From: Halobellus sp. LT62
GTDB lineage: Archaea; Halobacteriota; Halobacteria; Halobacteriales; Haloferacaceae
Direction of reading: 5' to 3'
Length of the DNA stretch: 64,000 bases
Assembly: GCF_037031285.1 (NCBI RefSeq)
Contig: NZ_JAYEZO010000001.1
Coordinates: 496,001-560,000, forward strand
The translations under genes and the position numbers were made by a program. This document shows positions 34,463-43,016 of the stretch, piece by piece. Positions within the stretch are counted from its first letter, which is position 1. The number at the start of each line of letters is the position of its first letter. The notes under the pieces are model-generated. The model was not told where the DNA came from, did not search any database, and was given only the letters and a program-made list of their open reading frames with translations.

Positions 34463-35880
34463 CAGTGGTCCGTTGGCTCGAATTCTCCGTGGTCCTGGCC
34501 TATATGCTGGGAATGCTTGCGATCGGAGCGTACATCTCACAGCGCGCTCGCGAGTCGGAGGCGATGTTCTGGGTAGCCGACCGCTTCTTGGGGAAGTTCG
34601 GCGGTGCGTTCGCCATCTTCGCGGTCATCGGGAGCACGAGTACGGTGCTGGGTGCGGCCGGACTCACCTACGCGCTCGGGATCCCGGTAATGGCGATGGT
34701 CGCCCTCGGATTCTCCCTGCAGTTCCCCATCTTGGGATACGTCATCCTCAATCCGATGATCCGCGGGAAGTACTTCACGCTCGGCGACTTCTTCAAGCGC
34801 CGCGGCGGACTCGATTCGACAGTTGCCGTCTACTCGGTTCTGACAGCCGTCTTTATGACGGCGTACGTGATTCCGCAGTTCGTCGCGACCGGACTGCTCG
34901 GACAGCGCGTCCTCGGCATTACCACGACGCAGGCGATCGTTCTCACCGGCATTATCATCGTCCTCTACGGCGCTTTCGGCGGGATGTGGGCGATCACGTG
35001 GACGGACATCATCCAAGGCGTCCTTATGATTCTCCTCCCGGGGATGCTCGCCGTTGCCGCCATCGTCAGCAGCGGCGGGCCGATCGGACTCCTCCAAGAG
35101 GGACTGGAAGCGAACTCCGCGATGGCGACATCCGCGTGGACCGCTCCCTCTGTCCTCGGACTCGCGCTTACGTGGGCGTGGTTCTCGATGGGTAACCCTC
35201 AGTCGATGCTCCGCGTCTTCACCTTCGAGAACGACGAGTCGGGGCGACGGTCGCTCTTACTGGCATCGATCCTCGCCGGTCTATCGGTCGTCATCGCCAT
35301 TATCATCGCCCTCGTCGCCGCGTCGGCGACGCCAAGCGGACTCGACAACCCCGACCGGGCCTTCCTCGTCGCTATGGACGCCCTCTTCCCGCCGATCGTC
35401 CGCGGCGTCGCCGTCGCCGCGCTCTTTGCCGCCGCGATGTCGACGACTGACTCGCTTCTCATCACCGCGAGTTCGGCGATCTCTCACGACGTGTACAAGA
35501 ACATCTACAATCCCGACGCCCCCGAGAAGCGCGTCACTCGACTCGGATCCGCGTCGATCCTCGTCCTCGGCGCGATCACCGTCGCGATCGCCGTCACGCC
35601 CGGTCTCCCCCTCATCTCTATTCTCACCGGCATCGCCGCGGGTGCTATCATCTCGGCGTTCAGCGGCCCCGTCGTCCTCGCGCTCCACTGGCGCGCGGTG
35701 ACGAGCCACGGGATGACTGGCGGGATGATTGCGGGCGCTGGCGTCTACATCCTGCTGTTCCTGTTCGGCAACCTCCCGCCGCTCTCGCCGATTCTCATCG
35801 GCGTCCCCGCGTCGTTCCTCGGCACGGCGCTGGTGAGTCTCGCCACGGATCACGTCAGCGCCGAATCCGTGCCTGCGTAG
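34459..35880 (+). CDS. Sodium:solute symporter (SSS family)
   Basis: A 473-aa transporter with about 13 helices of the LeuT-like SSSF fold. Typical parts are GAYISQRARESEAMFWVADR near the start, IYGAFGGMWA-like residues (here LYGAFGGMWAITWTDIIQGV) and the sodium-site region AALFAAAMSTTDSLLITASSAISHDVYK. The GTG at 34459 is chosen because it overlaps the stop of the small partner gene. An earlier start in the frame would lie wholly inside that gene. The substrate could be a carboxylate, proline or pantothenate. Confidence 0.93.
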   Translation: MTVVRWLEFSVVLAYMLGMLAIGAYISQRARESEAMFWVADRFLGKFGGAFAIFAVIGSTSTVLGAAGLTYALGIPVMAMVALGFSLQFPILGYVILNPMIRGKYFTLGDFFKRRGGLDSTVAVYSVLTAVFMTAYVIPQFVATGLLGQRVLGITTTQAIVLTGIIIVLYGAFGGMWAITWTDIIQGVLMILLPGMLAVAAIVSSGGPIGLLQEGLEANSAMATSAWTAPSVLGLALTWAWFSMGNPQSMLRVFTFENDESGRRSLLLASILAGLSVVIAIIIALVAASATPSGLDNPDRAFLVAMDALFPPIVRGVAVAALFAAAMSTTDSLLITASSAISHDVYKNIYNPDAPEKRVTRLGSASILVLGAITVAIAVTPGLPLISILTGIAAGAIISAFSGPVVLALHWRAVTSHGMTGGMIAGAGVYILLFLFGNLPPLSPILIGVPASFLGTALVSLATDHVSAESVPA

Positions 35881-36032
35881 CTCCTCGTCCGTTTTCGCGT
35901 TGACGCCGGAGATTGGAGGAGCCGGAACCTATTCTCGTCCCGTGTAGATTTGGCCCGCGAAGGCTCGAATCCGCTCGTCTTCTGGGCTCGACTCCGAGGG
36001 ATATCTCTCGCTCACCTACGTTCGCGAGAAGA

Positions 36033-36105
36033 TAGTCCCGGGCGGATTCGAACCGCCGTCATAGGCTCCAAAGGCCCATATGATTGGCCACTACACCACG
36101 GGACT
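36033..36105 (-). tRNA. tRNA-Gln (anticodon TTG)
   Basis: A 73-nt cloverleaf on the minus strand. The acceptor AGTCCCG pairs with CGGGACT; the discriminator is A and CCA is not encoded. The anticodon stem TGGGC/GCCTA closes the loop CTTTGGA with anticodon TTG at 34-36. The T arm is GGCGG-TTCGAAT-CCGCC. The D arm GTGT...TCAT is weaker, with a G-T and a T-T pair. A TTTTCAAA stretch lies about 26-33 bp upstream as a likely TATA box. No intron is seen. Confidence 0.92.
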
Positions 36106-36173
36106 GCATACGTTACTCTCGTCGCGGTGTTTGAAAACCCATCGGGTTGCGACGCCGACCGCTCGCGACGACC

Positions 36174-36407
36174 TCACTCGGCGGTGGCGTCGTCGTCGGT
36201 TCCCGGTTCAGCGCGTTCGAGTCCGTCGGCCGCGCGTCGTTCGACCGAGAAGCCGCCACAGTCCGGACAGACGTGGTACTGCACGGCGTAGATCGATTCA
36301 CAGCCCAGACACTGGTATCGAGTCGGTCGGTCGACCGCGGCCACTGATTCGCGAGGTCCCACTCCCGCGAATTCGAGGAGACGGCTAATCGCCGCTGTCC
36401 CATCCAT
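36174..36407 (-). CDS. Small zinc-ribbon protein
   Basis: A 77-aa protein. The middle holds CLGCE and CPDCGG, a four-Cys zinc ribbon. The N-terminal 25 residues look helical, and the tail is acidic. The ATG (MDGTAAIS) is taken as the first start that keeps the conserved part; a longer frame is basic and unlikely for a haloarchaeal protein. It belongs to the many haloarchaeal CxxCG small proteins. Function unknown. Confidence 0.75.
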   Translation of the reverse strand: MDGTAAISRLLEFAGVGPRESVAAVDRPTRYQCLGCESIYAVQYHVCPDCGGFSVERRAADGLERAEPGTDDDATAE

Positions 36408-36472
36408 ACGCGCCTCTGTTTCGGAGGGGCCTTGAAGATATAGGCTTCGGCGTCGACGTGGACGAGGCTCGT

Positions 36473-36922
36473 TTAATCGGCGCGCTGTTCGGTCTCGGGG
36501 TTTTCGGAAGCAAGCTGGAGGTGACAGCACGCGTCGGTCTCGGGGTCGAAGCAGTCCGGACACTCGTCGTTCCGGTCGATGATGGTGTCGAGTCGCTCTG
36601 CGACCAGATCGTCGATGACCGGTTCGAGCTCGCGCGCTTCCGTGCGAAACTCCGAGACCGACAGGACGTTCGCGAGGAAGCGCTCGATGATGCAGTACGT
36701 CTGGAGCGCGTCGCGGGCCTGAACGATCCCCTCGTCGGTGAGTGCGACGCCCTTGTACTTCTCGTGCTCGGCGAGTCCTCGGGCTTCGAGTTTGCCGATC
36801 ATCTCGTTGGCGCTCGCGGGACTCACGTCCAGTCGATCCGCCAGCGCGCCCGTCGATGCGGGGCCGTTCTCCATCTGCTGGAGGAGATAGATCTCCTTGA
36901 CGTACTGGTCTGCCGTGTTCAT
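36473..36922 (-). CDS. DtxR/MntR-family metal-dependent transcriptional regulator
   Basis: A 149-aa regulator. The N-terminal winged helix is KEIYLLQQMENGPASTGALADRLDVSPASANEMIGKLEARGL. The dimerisation/metal domain has HEKYKGVALT, ARDALQTYCIIERFL and ELEPVIDDLVAERLD. Near the C-terminus a Cys cluster (CPDCFDPETDACCH) may be an additional metal site. The family (SirR/Idr in haloarchaea) represses iron or manganese uptake genes when metal is abundant. The ferritin-like gene next to it fits a metal or oxidative-stress role. Confidence 0.92.
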   Translation of the reverse strand: MNTADQYVKEIYLLQQMENGPASTGALADRLDVSPASANEMIGKLEARGLAEHEKYKGVALTDEGIVQARDALQTYCIIERFLANVLSVSEFRTEARELEPVIDDLVAERLDTIIDRNDECPDCFDPETDACCHLQLASENPETEQRAD

Positions 36923-36953
36923 CTCCGTCCTCCGTGTCGCGTCGTGTCTCGTC

Positions 36954-37448
36954 TCATTGGCGGGTGTTCATCAGTTTCGTGACCTCTTCGACGCCGTCGG
37001 CCTCCTCCTCGCGGATCTCGACGAGCGTCTCGATGAGGCGGTCGCGATCGATTCCGAACGCCTCATCCGACGCTCGCAGCGCGCCGATGAGATCGTCGTA
37101 GAACTTGTATGCGGTCTCTTCGTTGCACAGCTGATCGTAGAGGATGTCGTCGAAGTCCTCGGGCTCGGTTCCGCCGTACTGCGCCTCGACGAGCGTCTCG
37201 ATTTCCTCGAACGGGATACTCTCGGCGTCGAGTTCGTCGACGAGGGTTTCGAGCCGTTTGCGGTGTTCGGCTGACTCCGCGGCGGCGTGCTCTAAGAGCG
37301 ATTCGATCTCCGGGTCCAGCGTCGGCGCGTCGTCGAGCGACTGGTAGTGGTGGTACGACCGGGCCTCGACGACCTCCTCGAGGACGATACCGATTTGGAG
37401 GAGCCGCGCGAGTTGGTGATCGGAGGTGACGCGGTGGCCGACGCTCAC
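36954..37448 (-). CDS. Ferritin-like / rubrerythrin-like protein
   Basis: A 164-aa helical protein. Metal-ligand patterns of the ferritin-like fold are LEEVVEARSYHHYQ, HAAAESAEHRKRLETLVDEL and CNEETAYKFYDDLIGAL, giving two E...ExxH pairs. It may hold a di-iron or di-manganese centre and act in peroxide defence or iron storage. The GTG at 37448 is chosen because GGAGGT lies six bases before it, whereas a GTG two codons upstream abuts that sequence. It sits 31 bp upstream of the DtxR gene in the same direction. Confidence 0.85.
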   Translation of the reverse strand: MSVGHRVTSDHQLARLLQIGIVLEEVVEARSYHHYQSLDDAPTLDPEIESLLEHAAAESAEHRKRLETLVDELDAESIPFEEIETLVEAQYGGTEPEDFDDILYDQLCNEETAYKFYDDLIGALRASDEAFGIDRDRLIETLVEIREEEADGVEEVTKLMNTRQ

Positions 37449-37622
37449 GGGCACACCTCCCGGTTCGCGGGCGACACACGGTTCATAGTCGTTCGGTAGG
37501 TAGTGACCGACTTAAGCGGTTCCCTCGTCGGGCCGAGATCCTTCCTTGACTCGGCGTCTCTCGTATTTCGGGGCGCGCGTCGCGTCGGAAACCGTTTTGC
37601 CGGCAGCGTCCCGAGTACGAGT

Positions 37623-38054
37623 ATGTTGTACGACGCGGCCGGAGAGCCCGCATCGCTGACGCCCGCGGAGGTACGCGAGGCGTACGAAGCCCAACTCAGA
37701 GCCGTCGTGACGGATCTCGGCGTCGACGCCGTGACGGCCGAGACCGACGTCGATCCCGAGTCGATCGAAACGGTCGCTGGGGGTCCCGTCCCCCGACTTC
37801 GCGTCGAAGACGCGGCGTCGATTCTCGCGCTCGACGACGACCGCCCCGACGCGGAGTCGATCGTCCTCGAACTCCGCGATCACCTCCTGATGGCGATGAC
37901 CACCGGCGTCGTCGACGTCGACGCCATCGCCTCGAACGTCGACCTCGACCTCACCGGCCAAGAGGTCCAGCAGGCCCTCGAAGGCAGGACGGCGATGACG
38001 CTCGAACAGCTCGCGGCGATCCAGCAGTACCTCGCCGAGCGGAACGACCGCTGA
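37623..38054 (+). CDS. DUF5791-like haloarchaeal protein
   Basis: A 143-aa acidic soluble protein. The pattern LTPAEVREAYEAQLRAVVTDLGVDAVTAETDVDPESIE and DRPDAESIVLELRDHLLMAMTTGVVDVDAI recalls family DUF5791 (from memory). The middle helix-turn-helix-like part (ETVAGGPVPRLRVEDAASILAL) resembles a Cro/XRE-type domain. Its stop overlaps the ATG of the next gene by one base, so the two are likely translated together. Confidence 0.75.
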   Translation: MLYDAAGEPASLTPAEVREAYEAQLRAVVTDLGVDAVTAETDVDPESIETVAGGPVPRLRVEDAASILALDDDRPDAESIVLELRDHLLMAMTTGVVDVDAIASNVDLDLTGQEVQQALEGRTAMTLEQLAAIQQYLAERNDR

Positions 38055-38965
38055 TGGCTCGGGTCGTCATCGTCGGCTGCGGCTACGTCGGCCTCGAACT
38101 CGGTCGACAGCTCCGCGAAGCCGGACACGAGGTGGTCGGCGTCCGCCGGTCCAACGCGGGTCTCGACGCCGTCGCGGCCGCCGGGCTCGACCCCCAGCAA
38201 ACGGACGCGACGGAGCCCGACACGCTCGCGGCCCTTCCCGACGCCGACTGGGTCGTCTTCGCGGCCAGCTCCGGCGGTCGCGGTGCCGACGCCGCGCGCC
38301 GGGTCTACGTCGAGGGGCTCCGGAACGTCGTCGAGGAGTACGCCGCGCGCGAGTTGCCCCCGGACCGTCTCGTGTACACCTCTTCGACGGGCGTTTACGG
38401 GGATCACGACGGCGATTTCGTCGACGAGGAGACGCCGATCGAACCCACGACCGAGAAGACCCGCGTCCTCGCGACGGCCGAACGCGTCGCGCTCGAAGAG
38501 GCGAGCGACGCCGGAATCGACGGCACAGTCGCGCGGTTCGCCGGACTCTACGGCCCGGATCGCTACCGACTCGGTCGCTACCTCGACGGACCGGTGACCG
38601 AGGGCTACCTGAATATGATCCACCGCGACGACGCCGCCGGCGCGGTCGCCTTCCTCCTCGAAGCCGACGTCGCGCGCGAGGAGGTCGTACTCGTCGCCGA
38701 CGACGAGCCGGCTGACAAGTGGGCGTTCGCCGACTGGCTGGCCGAGGAGTGCGACGTTTCCTCGCCGCCGAAACGCACGATCGAAGAACGTCTCGAGGAC
38801 CCCGAACTCTCGTCGGCCGCGCGGCGTCGGCTCCGGACGAGCAAACGCTGCTCGAACGATCGGCTGCGGGAACTCGGGTACGAACTGCGTTTTCCGACGT
38901 ATCGGGAGGGATATCGGGCGGCAGTCGAGTTGTTCCGCTCGGGGGCCGATCCCGGCGAAATCTGA
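38054..38965 (+). CDS. NAD-dependent sugar epimerase/dehydratase family protein (SDR)
   Basis: A 303-aa extended SDR protein. The dinucleotide motif is VGCGYVGLELGRQLREAGHEV, followed by VVFAASS. The usual YxxxK catalytic pair is not plainly visible: VYTSSTGVYGDHDG has the Tyr, but the Lys four residues on is missing. That suggests the atypical NAD(P)-dependent SDR group close to YeeZ. The C-terminal half has FAGLYGPDRYRLGRYLDG. The reaction is unknown. Confidence 0.85.
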   Translation: MARVVIVGCGYVGLELGRQLREAGHEVVGVRRSNAGLDAVAAAGLDPQQTDATEPDTLAALPDADWVVFAASSGGRGADAARRVYVEGLRNVVEEYAARELPPDRLVYTSSTGVYGDHDGDFVDEETPIEPTTEKTRVLATAERVALEEASDAGIDGTVARFAGLYGPDRYRLGRYLDGPVTEGYLNMIHRDDAAGAVAFLLEADVAREEVVLVADDEPADKWAFADWLAEECDVSSPPKRTIEERLEDPELSSAARRRLRTSKRCSNDRLRELGYELRFPTYREGYRAAVELFRSGADPGEI

Positions 38966-39047
38966 GAGCGGAGCGGTAACTGACGAACCCGATCGGGCGT
39001 TCTCGCCCAGTTCAATTGGGCCCCTGCTCTCGGTTCCTCCTCGTCCA

Positions 39048-39071
39048 ATTCCCTCGACAGTTCGAGGGAAT
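39048..39071. promoter_or_regulatory. Perfect 10-bp hairpin upstream of the DHH gene
   Basis: ATTCCCTCGA-CAGT-TCGAGGGAAT, a perfect inverted repeat with four-base loop, ends 31 bp before the DHH start. A weaker GCCCA/TGGGC hairpin lies about 25 bp further upstream. It could end the epimerase transcript, be an operator, or form a 5' leader structure. Confidence 0.5.
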
Positions 39072-39102
39072 CTTCTTGGGGGTGCACCGTAACTCGGGAC
39101 GT

Positions 39103-40296
39103 ATGGGTCTCTCACGCTCCGGCCTCGCGCAGGTCTCCGGCCCGGAGCTCGTCGACTCGATCTCCTCGCTCATCCTCGCGCATCCAGCGCTCGCGCTGGC
39201 TCTCGTTGTCGGTCTGTTCGCCAGCGCCGTCGGGCTGTACGCGATCCGGCGGTTCAAGAGACCGATGGGAACGCGGTTCTTGGAGGCGGTCGCGGGACTC
39301 GACGAGATCGCGGTGCTGCTGCATCCCAACCCCGACCCCGACGCGATGGCGACCGGCGTCGCGCTCGCGAGTCTGGCCGAACAGGCCGGAGCCGACGCCT
39401 CGGTCCAGTATTCGGGGCAGATCCGCCACCAAGAGAACCGGGCGTTCCACAACGTGCTCGATCTCGATATCGAGCAGATCGACCACGTGAGCGACATCGC
39501 CGCCGAACACGTCGTGCTCGTCGATCACAACCACCCGCGCGGGTTCGCCGGCTCCGACAGCGTGCTCCCGTTCGCCGTCGTGGATCACCACCCCGGCGAC
39601 GGCACCGGCGAGGCGTTCACCGACGTCCGAACCGACTACGGGGCGGCGTCGAGCATCGTCGCCGAGTACTTCGAGGACGTGAACGGCGAGCCGGTCCCGC
39701 CGGCCAAGCACGCCAGCGAGGTCGACGCGCCCTACACCGTCCCGTCGGGGGTCGCGACCGGACTGCTCTACGGTATCCTGACGGACACGAAGCGACTCAC
39801 GTCCGGCTGTTCGGCCGCTGACTTCGACGCCGCGGGGTACCTGTACACCGGCGTCGACGAGGATCAACTGGACCGGATCGCCAACCCGGAGGTCTCGACG
39901 GAGGTCTTAGAGCTCAAAGCCCGCGCGATCGCCGGACGAGACGTCCGCGGGCCGTTCGCCGTCAGCGACGTCGGGCGGGTCTCGAACGCCGACGCGATCC
40001 CGCAGGCCGCCGACGAACTCGTCCAGTTGGAGGGCGTCACCGCGGTCGTCGTGCTCGGCGAACGAAACGGCACCGTTCATCTCTCGGGGCGCTCTCGCGA
40101 CGACCGAGTCCATATGGGTCACACGCTCGAAGCGGTGCTCGAAGACCTCCGAGACGGCTCCGGTGGCGGCCACGCGCGGATGGGCGGCGGGCAGGTCTCG
40201 CTGTCGGACGGCGCGATCTACACCGAGTTCGGCGGAACGATCTCCCGGGACGGCCTCCGCGAACGGCTCTTCGAGTCGCTGTCGGGCGACGTGTGA
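39103..40296 (+). CDS. Membrane-anchored DHH-family phosphoesterase
   Basis: A 397-aa DHH/DHHA1 protein. One membrane helix at about residues 28-48 is followed by the catalytic domain: HPNPDPDAMATG (74-85), VLVDHN and VVDHHPGD. The C-terminal DHHA1-like substrate domain ends with GGHARMGGGQV. DHH enzymes cut nucleotides such as nanoRNA, cyclic-di-AMP or pAp. The membrane anchor recalls GdpP-type enzymes, but no sensory domain is present. The ATG (MGLSRSG) follows the hairpin at 39048-39071. Confidence 0.9.
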   Translation: MGLSRSGLAQVSGPELVDSISSLILAHPALALALVVGLFASAVGLYAIRRFKRPMGTRFLEAVAGLDEIAVLLHPNPDPDAMATGVALASLAEQAGADASVQYSGQIRHQENRAFHNVLDLDIEQIDHVSDIAAEHVVLVDHNHPRGFAGSDSVLPFAVVDHHPGDGTGEAFTDVRTDYGAASSIVAEYFEDVNGEPVPPAKHASEVDAPYTVPSGVATGLLYGILTDTKRLTSGCSAADFDAAGYLYTGVDEDQLDRIANPEVSTEVLELKARAIAGRDVRGPFAVSDVGRVSNADAIPQAADELVQLEGVTAVVVLGERNGTVHLSGRSRDDRVHMGHTLEAVLEDLRDGSGGGHARMGGGQVSLSDGAIYTEFGGTISRDGLRERLFESLSGDV

Positions 40297-40365
40297 GGGC
40301 GGCCGGGTCATCTGTTCGGCCCCCGATCCGACGCCGGTTTACCCGACGATCCCGTACGGCCCGCT

Positions 40366-41460
40366 ATGGCGACGAGTCAGGGGACGTGGGCCTACCGCGA
40401 CCGCTTCGGCGACGCCTTCGCGCGGACGTACTTCCGGCGGTTCGGCCCGGGCGTCGCCTCCAGCGTCGGCGTCGGGACGTATCTCGGCGAGCCGACCGAC
40501 GCGATCGACGAGCGCTACCGTGAATGTATCACCGAGGCGCTTTCTTCGGGCGTCAACGTCGTCGATACCGCGATCAACTACCGCTGTCAGCGCAGCGAGC
40601 GCGTCGTCGGCGACGCGCTCCGACGCGCGGACGTCGACCGCGAGGAGGTGGTCGTCGCGACGAAGGGCGGATTCGTCCCCTTCGACGGCTCTCGACCGGA
40701 CGATCCCGCCGAGTACGTACGCGAGCGGTTCCTCGACACCGGGATCCTCGATCCGATCGATCTCGCGCGCGGGAGCCACGCGATCGCTCCCGGCTTCCTC
40801 GATGCGATGCTCGACCGGTCGCTGTCGAACCTCGGCGTCGACGCCGTCGACTGCTACTACGTTCACAACCCCGAGACGCAACTGCTGGCGAGAGGCCGGG
40901 ACGCGGTCTACGATGCACTCGAAGCGGCGTTCGAGCGCCTCGAACGACGTCGCGCCGCGGGCGACATCGACGGGTACGGCGTCGCGACGTGGGAGGCGTT
41001 CCGGGTGCCGCGCGACCACGACGCGTACCTGTCGCTCCCCGAGGTCGTCGCCCGCGCCGAGTCGGCGGCCGAAACCGTCGGCGTCGACGACGTCGGCCTC
41101 ACTGCGATTCAGCTCCCGTTCAACGTTGCGATGGCCGACGCGTTCACCGTTTCCGCGCATCGTCATCCGACCGAAGACAGAGACGTCAGCGCGCTCGAAT
41201 ACGCGCAGGCCACTGGAATCGACGTCGTCGCGAGCGCAACGCTCGCACAGGGTGATCTCGCGTCGTCGATTCCGGAGGCCGTCGACGCCGAGTTGACGGG
41301 TGACACCGCCGCACAACGAGCGATCAATTTCGCGCGGAGCGCGCCGGGCGTCACGACGGCGCTCGTGGGCACGAGTTCCCCCCGTCACGTGCCGGAGAAC
41401 GTCGCCGCCGGGACGTTCGAACCGCTCGGCGCGCGCGCGTTCGATAGCGTGTTCGAATAG
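40366..41460 (+). CDS. Aldo/keto reductase family protein
   Basis: A 364-aa TIM-barrel oxidoreductase. Catalytic residues expected in the family are visible: Asp and Tyr in VVDTAINYR, Lys in VVVATKGG and His in CYYVHNPETQ. The C-terminal NADPH part includes SAPGVTTALVGTSSPRHVPEN. The GTYLGEP motif near residue 38 is typical of the family start. Substrate unknown. It lies 69 bp after the DHH gene and may share its transcript. Confidence 0.9.
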   Translation: MATSQGTWAYRDRFGDAFARTYFRRFGPGVASSVGVGTYLGEPTDAIDERYRECITEALSSGVNVVDTAINYRCQRSERVVGDALRRADVDREEVVVATKGGFVPFDGSRPDDPAEYVRERFLDTGILDPIDLARGSHAIAPGFLDAMLDRSLSNLGVDAVDCYYVHNPETQLLARGRDAVYDALEAAFERLERRRAAGDIDGYGVATWEAFRVPRDHDAYLSLPEVVARAESAAETVGVDDVGLTAIQLPFNVAMADAFTVSAHRHPTEDRDVSALEYAQATGIDVVASATLAQGDLASSIPEAVDAELTGDTAAQRAINFARSAPGVTTALVGTSSPRHVPENVAAGTFEPLGARAFDSVFE

Positions 41461-41549
41461 CGGTGCGTGTTTACGACCGGTGCGTGTCGTCTGATCGGTG
41501 CGTGTCGTCTGATCAGTACGTGCCGTCTGAGCGGTGCCTCATCGTCTGT
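41461..41549. repeat. Degenerate 18-bp tandem repeat
   Basis: About five head-to-tail units of CGGTGCGTGTCGTCTGAT. Units at 41478-41495 and 41496-41513 are identical; 41514-41531 and 41532-41549 have four changes each, and 41461-41477 is a partial first unit. The array fills the space between two convergent genes exactly, starting just after the aldo/keto reductase stop. It is not a CRISPR. Confidence 0.85.
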
Positions 41550-41558
41550 TTTCGGCGG

Positions 41559-41729
41559 CTAGCGGAGTTCTTTCCACTCCCGCTCGCAGTTGGCACAGCG
41601 TCGAACCGTGTAGACCTCGTCGGGATCGTTCTTCGTCTTCAGCGACTCGCCGCAGTCCTTGCAGTTCAACCGGCCATAGGTGTCCTTCTCCAGCTCCCCC
41701 TCTCGAAGCCCCTTCCGCGTCGTCTTCAT
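41559..41729 (-). CDS. HVO_0758-like zinc-finger microprotein
   Basis: A 56-aa protein too short for usual gene finders. It begins MKTTRKGLREGELEKDTYGR and has two Cys pairs, CKDCG near residue 23 and CANCE near residue 46, with NDPDE and EWKEL near the end. This closely resembles the HVO_0758 family of haloarchaea, a four-Cys zinc microprotein reported to affect swarming and biofilm in Haloferax volcanii (from memory). A CTTTTTAC box lies 27 bp before the ATG, fitting a leaderless mRNA. Confidence 0.9.
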   Translation of the reverse strand: MKTTRKGLREGELEKDTYGRLNCKDCGESLKTKNDPDEVYTVRRCANCEREWKELR

Positions 41730-41752
41730 ATTCGGCCCCTAGTGCCCACGGG

Positions 41753-41760
41753 GTAAAAAG
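41753..41760 (-). promoter_or_regulatory. TATA box of the zinc-finger microprotein gene
   Basis: On the minus strand CTTTTTAC, centred about 27 bp before the ATG at 41729. Confidence 0.5.
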
Positions 41761-41852
41761 ATCGGTATCTCCCGCACCCCGTCCGTGATCGAGACGCGCG
41801 CGACGGGCACCTGAACAGTCACGATGAAGTCCCCCGACGGCGAAGCATCCCC

Positions 41853-43016
41853 GTGTCCCGGCGACGGCTCTTCGGTACGCTGTGTCTGCTGATCTTCCTC
41901 GTCAATCTGGGGAGAGTCATTTTCGCGCCGCTGCTCGGGGAGTTCATCGCCGTGTTTCGGATCGGCGAGGGGACGGCGGGGCTGATCGCGACGCTCGCGT
42001 GGTTGGGCAGTGCGCTCCCGCGCGTTCCGACGGGATGGCTTCTCACCCGCGTCCCGCGTCACCGCGTGATCTTAGCCACGGGCGGCGTTCTCACGGGCGC
42101 GTCGGTGTTCATCGCCAGCGCGACGTCGGTCGCGATGGTCGCCGTCGGCGCGCTCTTGATGGGACTCGCCGCGGGCGCGTACTTCGTCGCCGCCAACCCG
42201 CTCGTCAGCGAACTCTATCCCGAGCGGGTCGGCTGGGCGATCGGAATTCACGGGATGACGAGTCAGATCGCCGCGGCCGCGGCCGCACCGCTTGTCACGC
42301 TCGTCCTCGCGCTCTTCGTCGACTGGCGGTTCGTCTTCGCCGCGATCGCGGTCGCGGCCGCGGCCGTGACGACGCTGCTGTTCTTCGTGGCCCGGTCGAC
42401 GACGCTCCCCGACGCCGGGTCGGCCGACCGCGACGTGATCGCGGCAATCCGTTCGGAGTGGCGAGCCGTCCTCCTCGGCGTCGTCGTCGTCGGCACGACG
42501 GGGTTCCTCTGGCAGGGACTGTTCAACTTCTACGAACTGTATATGATCACGAAGGGGCTCTCGGAGACGACGGCGAAGAATCTCTTGACGGTGATCTTCG
42601 CTGCTGGCGTCCCCGCTTTCGTCGTCTCCGGTAAGCTCGCGGATACGCTTCCCCGCGTCCCGTACATTCTCGCGATCATCACGGCCTTCACCGCCTGTGT
42701 GCTCGCGCTGACGGTCTCCTCCGGACTCGTCGGTATCGTCGCGCTTACGGCGGTGATCGGGTACGTCCTCCACAGCCTGTTTCCGGCGGTCGACACCTAC
42801 CTGCTCGATACGCTCCCCGACGAGTCGCGAGCGAGCGCGTACGCGTGGTACTCCGGCGGGATGATGGTCATCCAAGCCACGGGCTCGTCGGCCGTCGGGG
42901 CGCTCCGCGAGGCGGGACTCGCGTACGACGCCATTTTCACCCAGTTGTCACTCGGGCTCCTCGTCGTCGCCGCCGGACTCCTCGTGCTCCAGCGCGCCGG
43001 TCGACTCCCGCAGTGA
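41853..43016 (+). CDS. Major facilitator superfamily transporter
   Basis: A 387-aa MFS protein with 12 membrane helices. The loop after TM2 reads GWLLTRVPRHRVILATGG, the MFS motif A region. A central cytoplasmic loop (TLPDAGSADRDVIAAIRSEW) divides two six-helix halves. The NFYELYMITKGLS part begins the second half. The substrate is unknown. The start is a GTG with no better ATG in frame. It is divergent from the zinc-finger microprotein gene. Confidence 0.88.
   Translation: MSRRRLFGTLCLLIFLVNLGRVIFAPLLGEFIAVFRIGEGTAGLIATLAWLGSALPRVPTGWLLTRVPRHRVILATGGVLTGASVFIASATSVAMVAVGALLMGLAAGAYFVAANPLVSELYPERVGWAIGIHGMTSQIAAAAAAPLVTLVLALFVDWRFVFAAIAVAAAAVTTLLFFVARSTTLPDAGSADRDVIAAIRSEWRAVLLGVVVVGTTGFLWQGLFNFYELYMITKGLSETTAKNLLTVIFAAGVPAFVVSGKLADTLPRVPYILAIITAFTACVLALTVSSGLVGIVALTAVIGYVLHSLFPAVDTYLLDTLPDESRASAYAWYSGGMMVIQATGSSAVGALREAGLAYDAIFTQLSLGLLVVAAGLLVLQRAGRLPQ

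Noticed and set aside
35950-36291. 113-aa ORF across the tRNA-Gln gene
   Set aside because: It overlaps a convincing tRNA and a zinc-ribbon gene on the other strand.
41463-41756. Plus-strand ORF with repeated RCVSSD hexapeptides
   Set aside because: The hexapeptides simply translate the 18-bp tandem repeat, and the rest is antisense to the zinc-finger microprotein gene.
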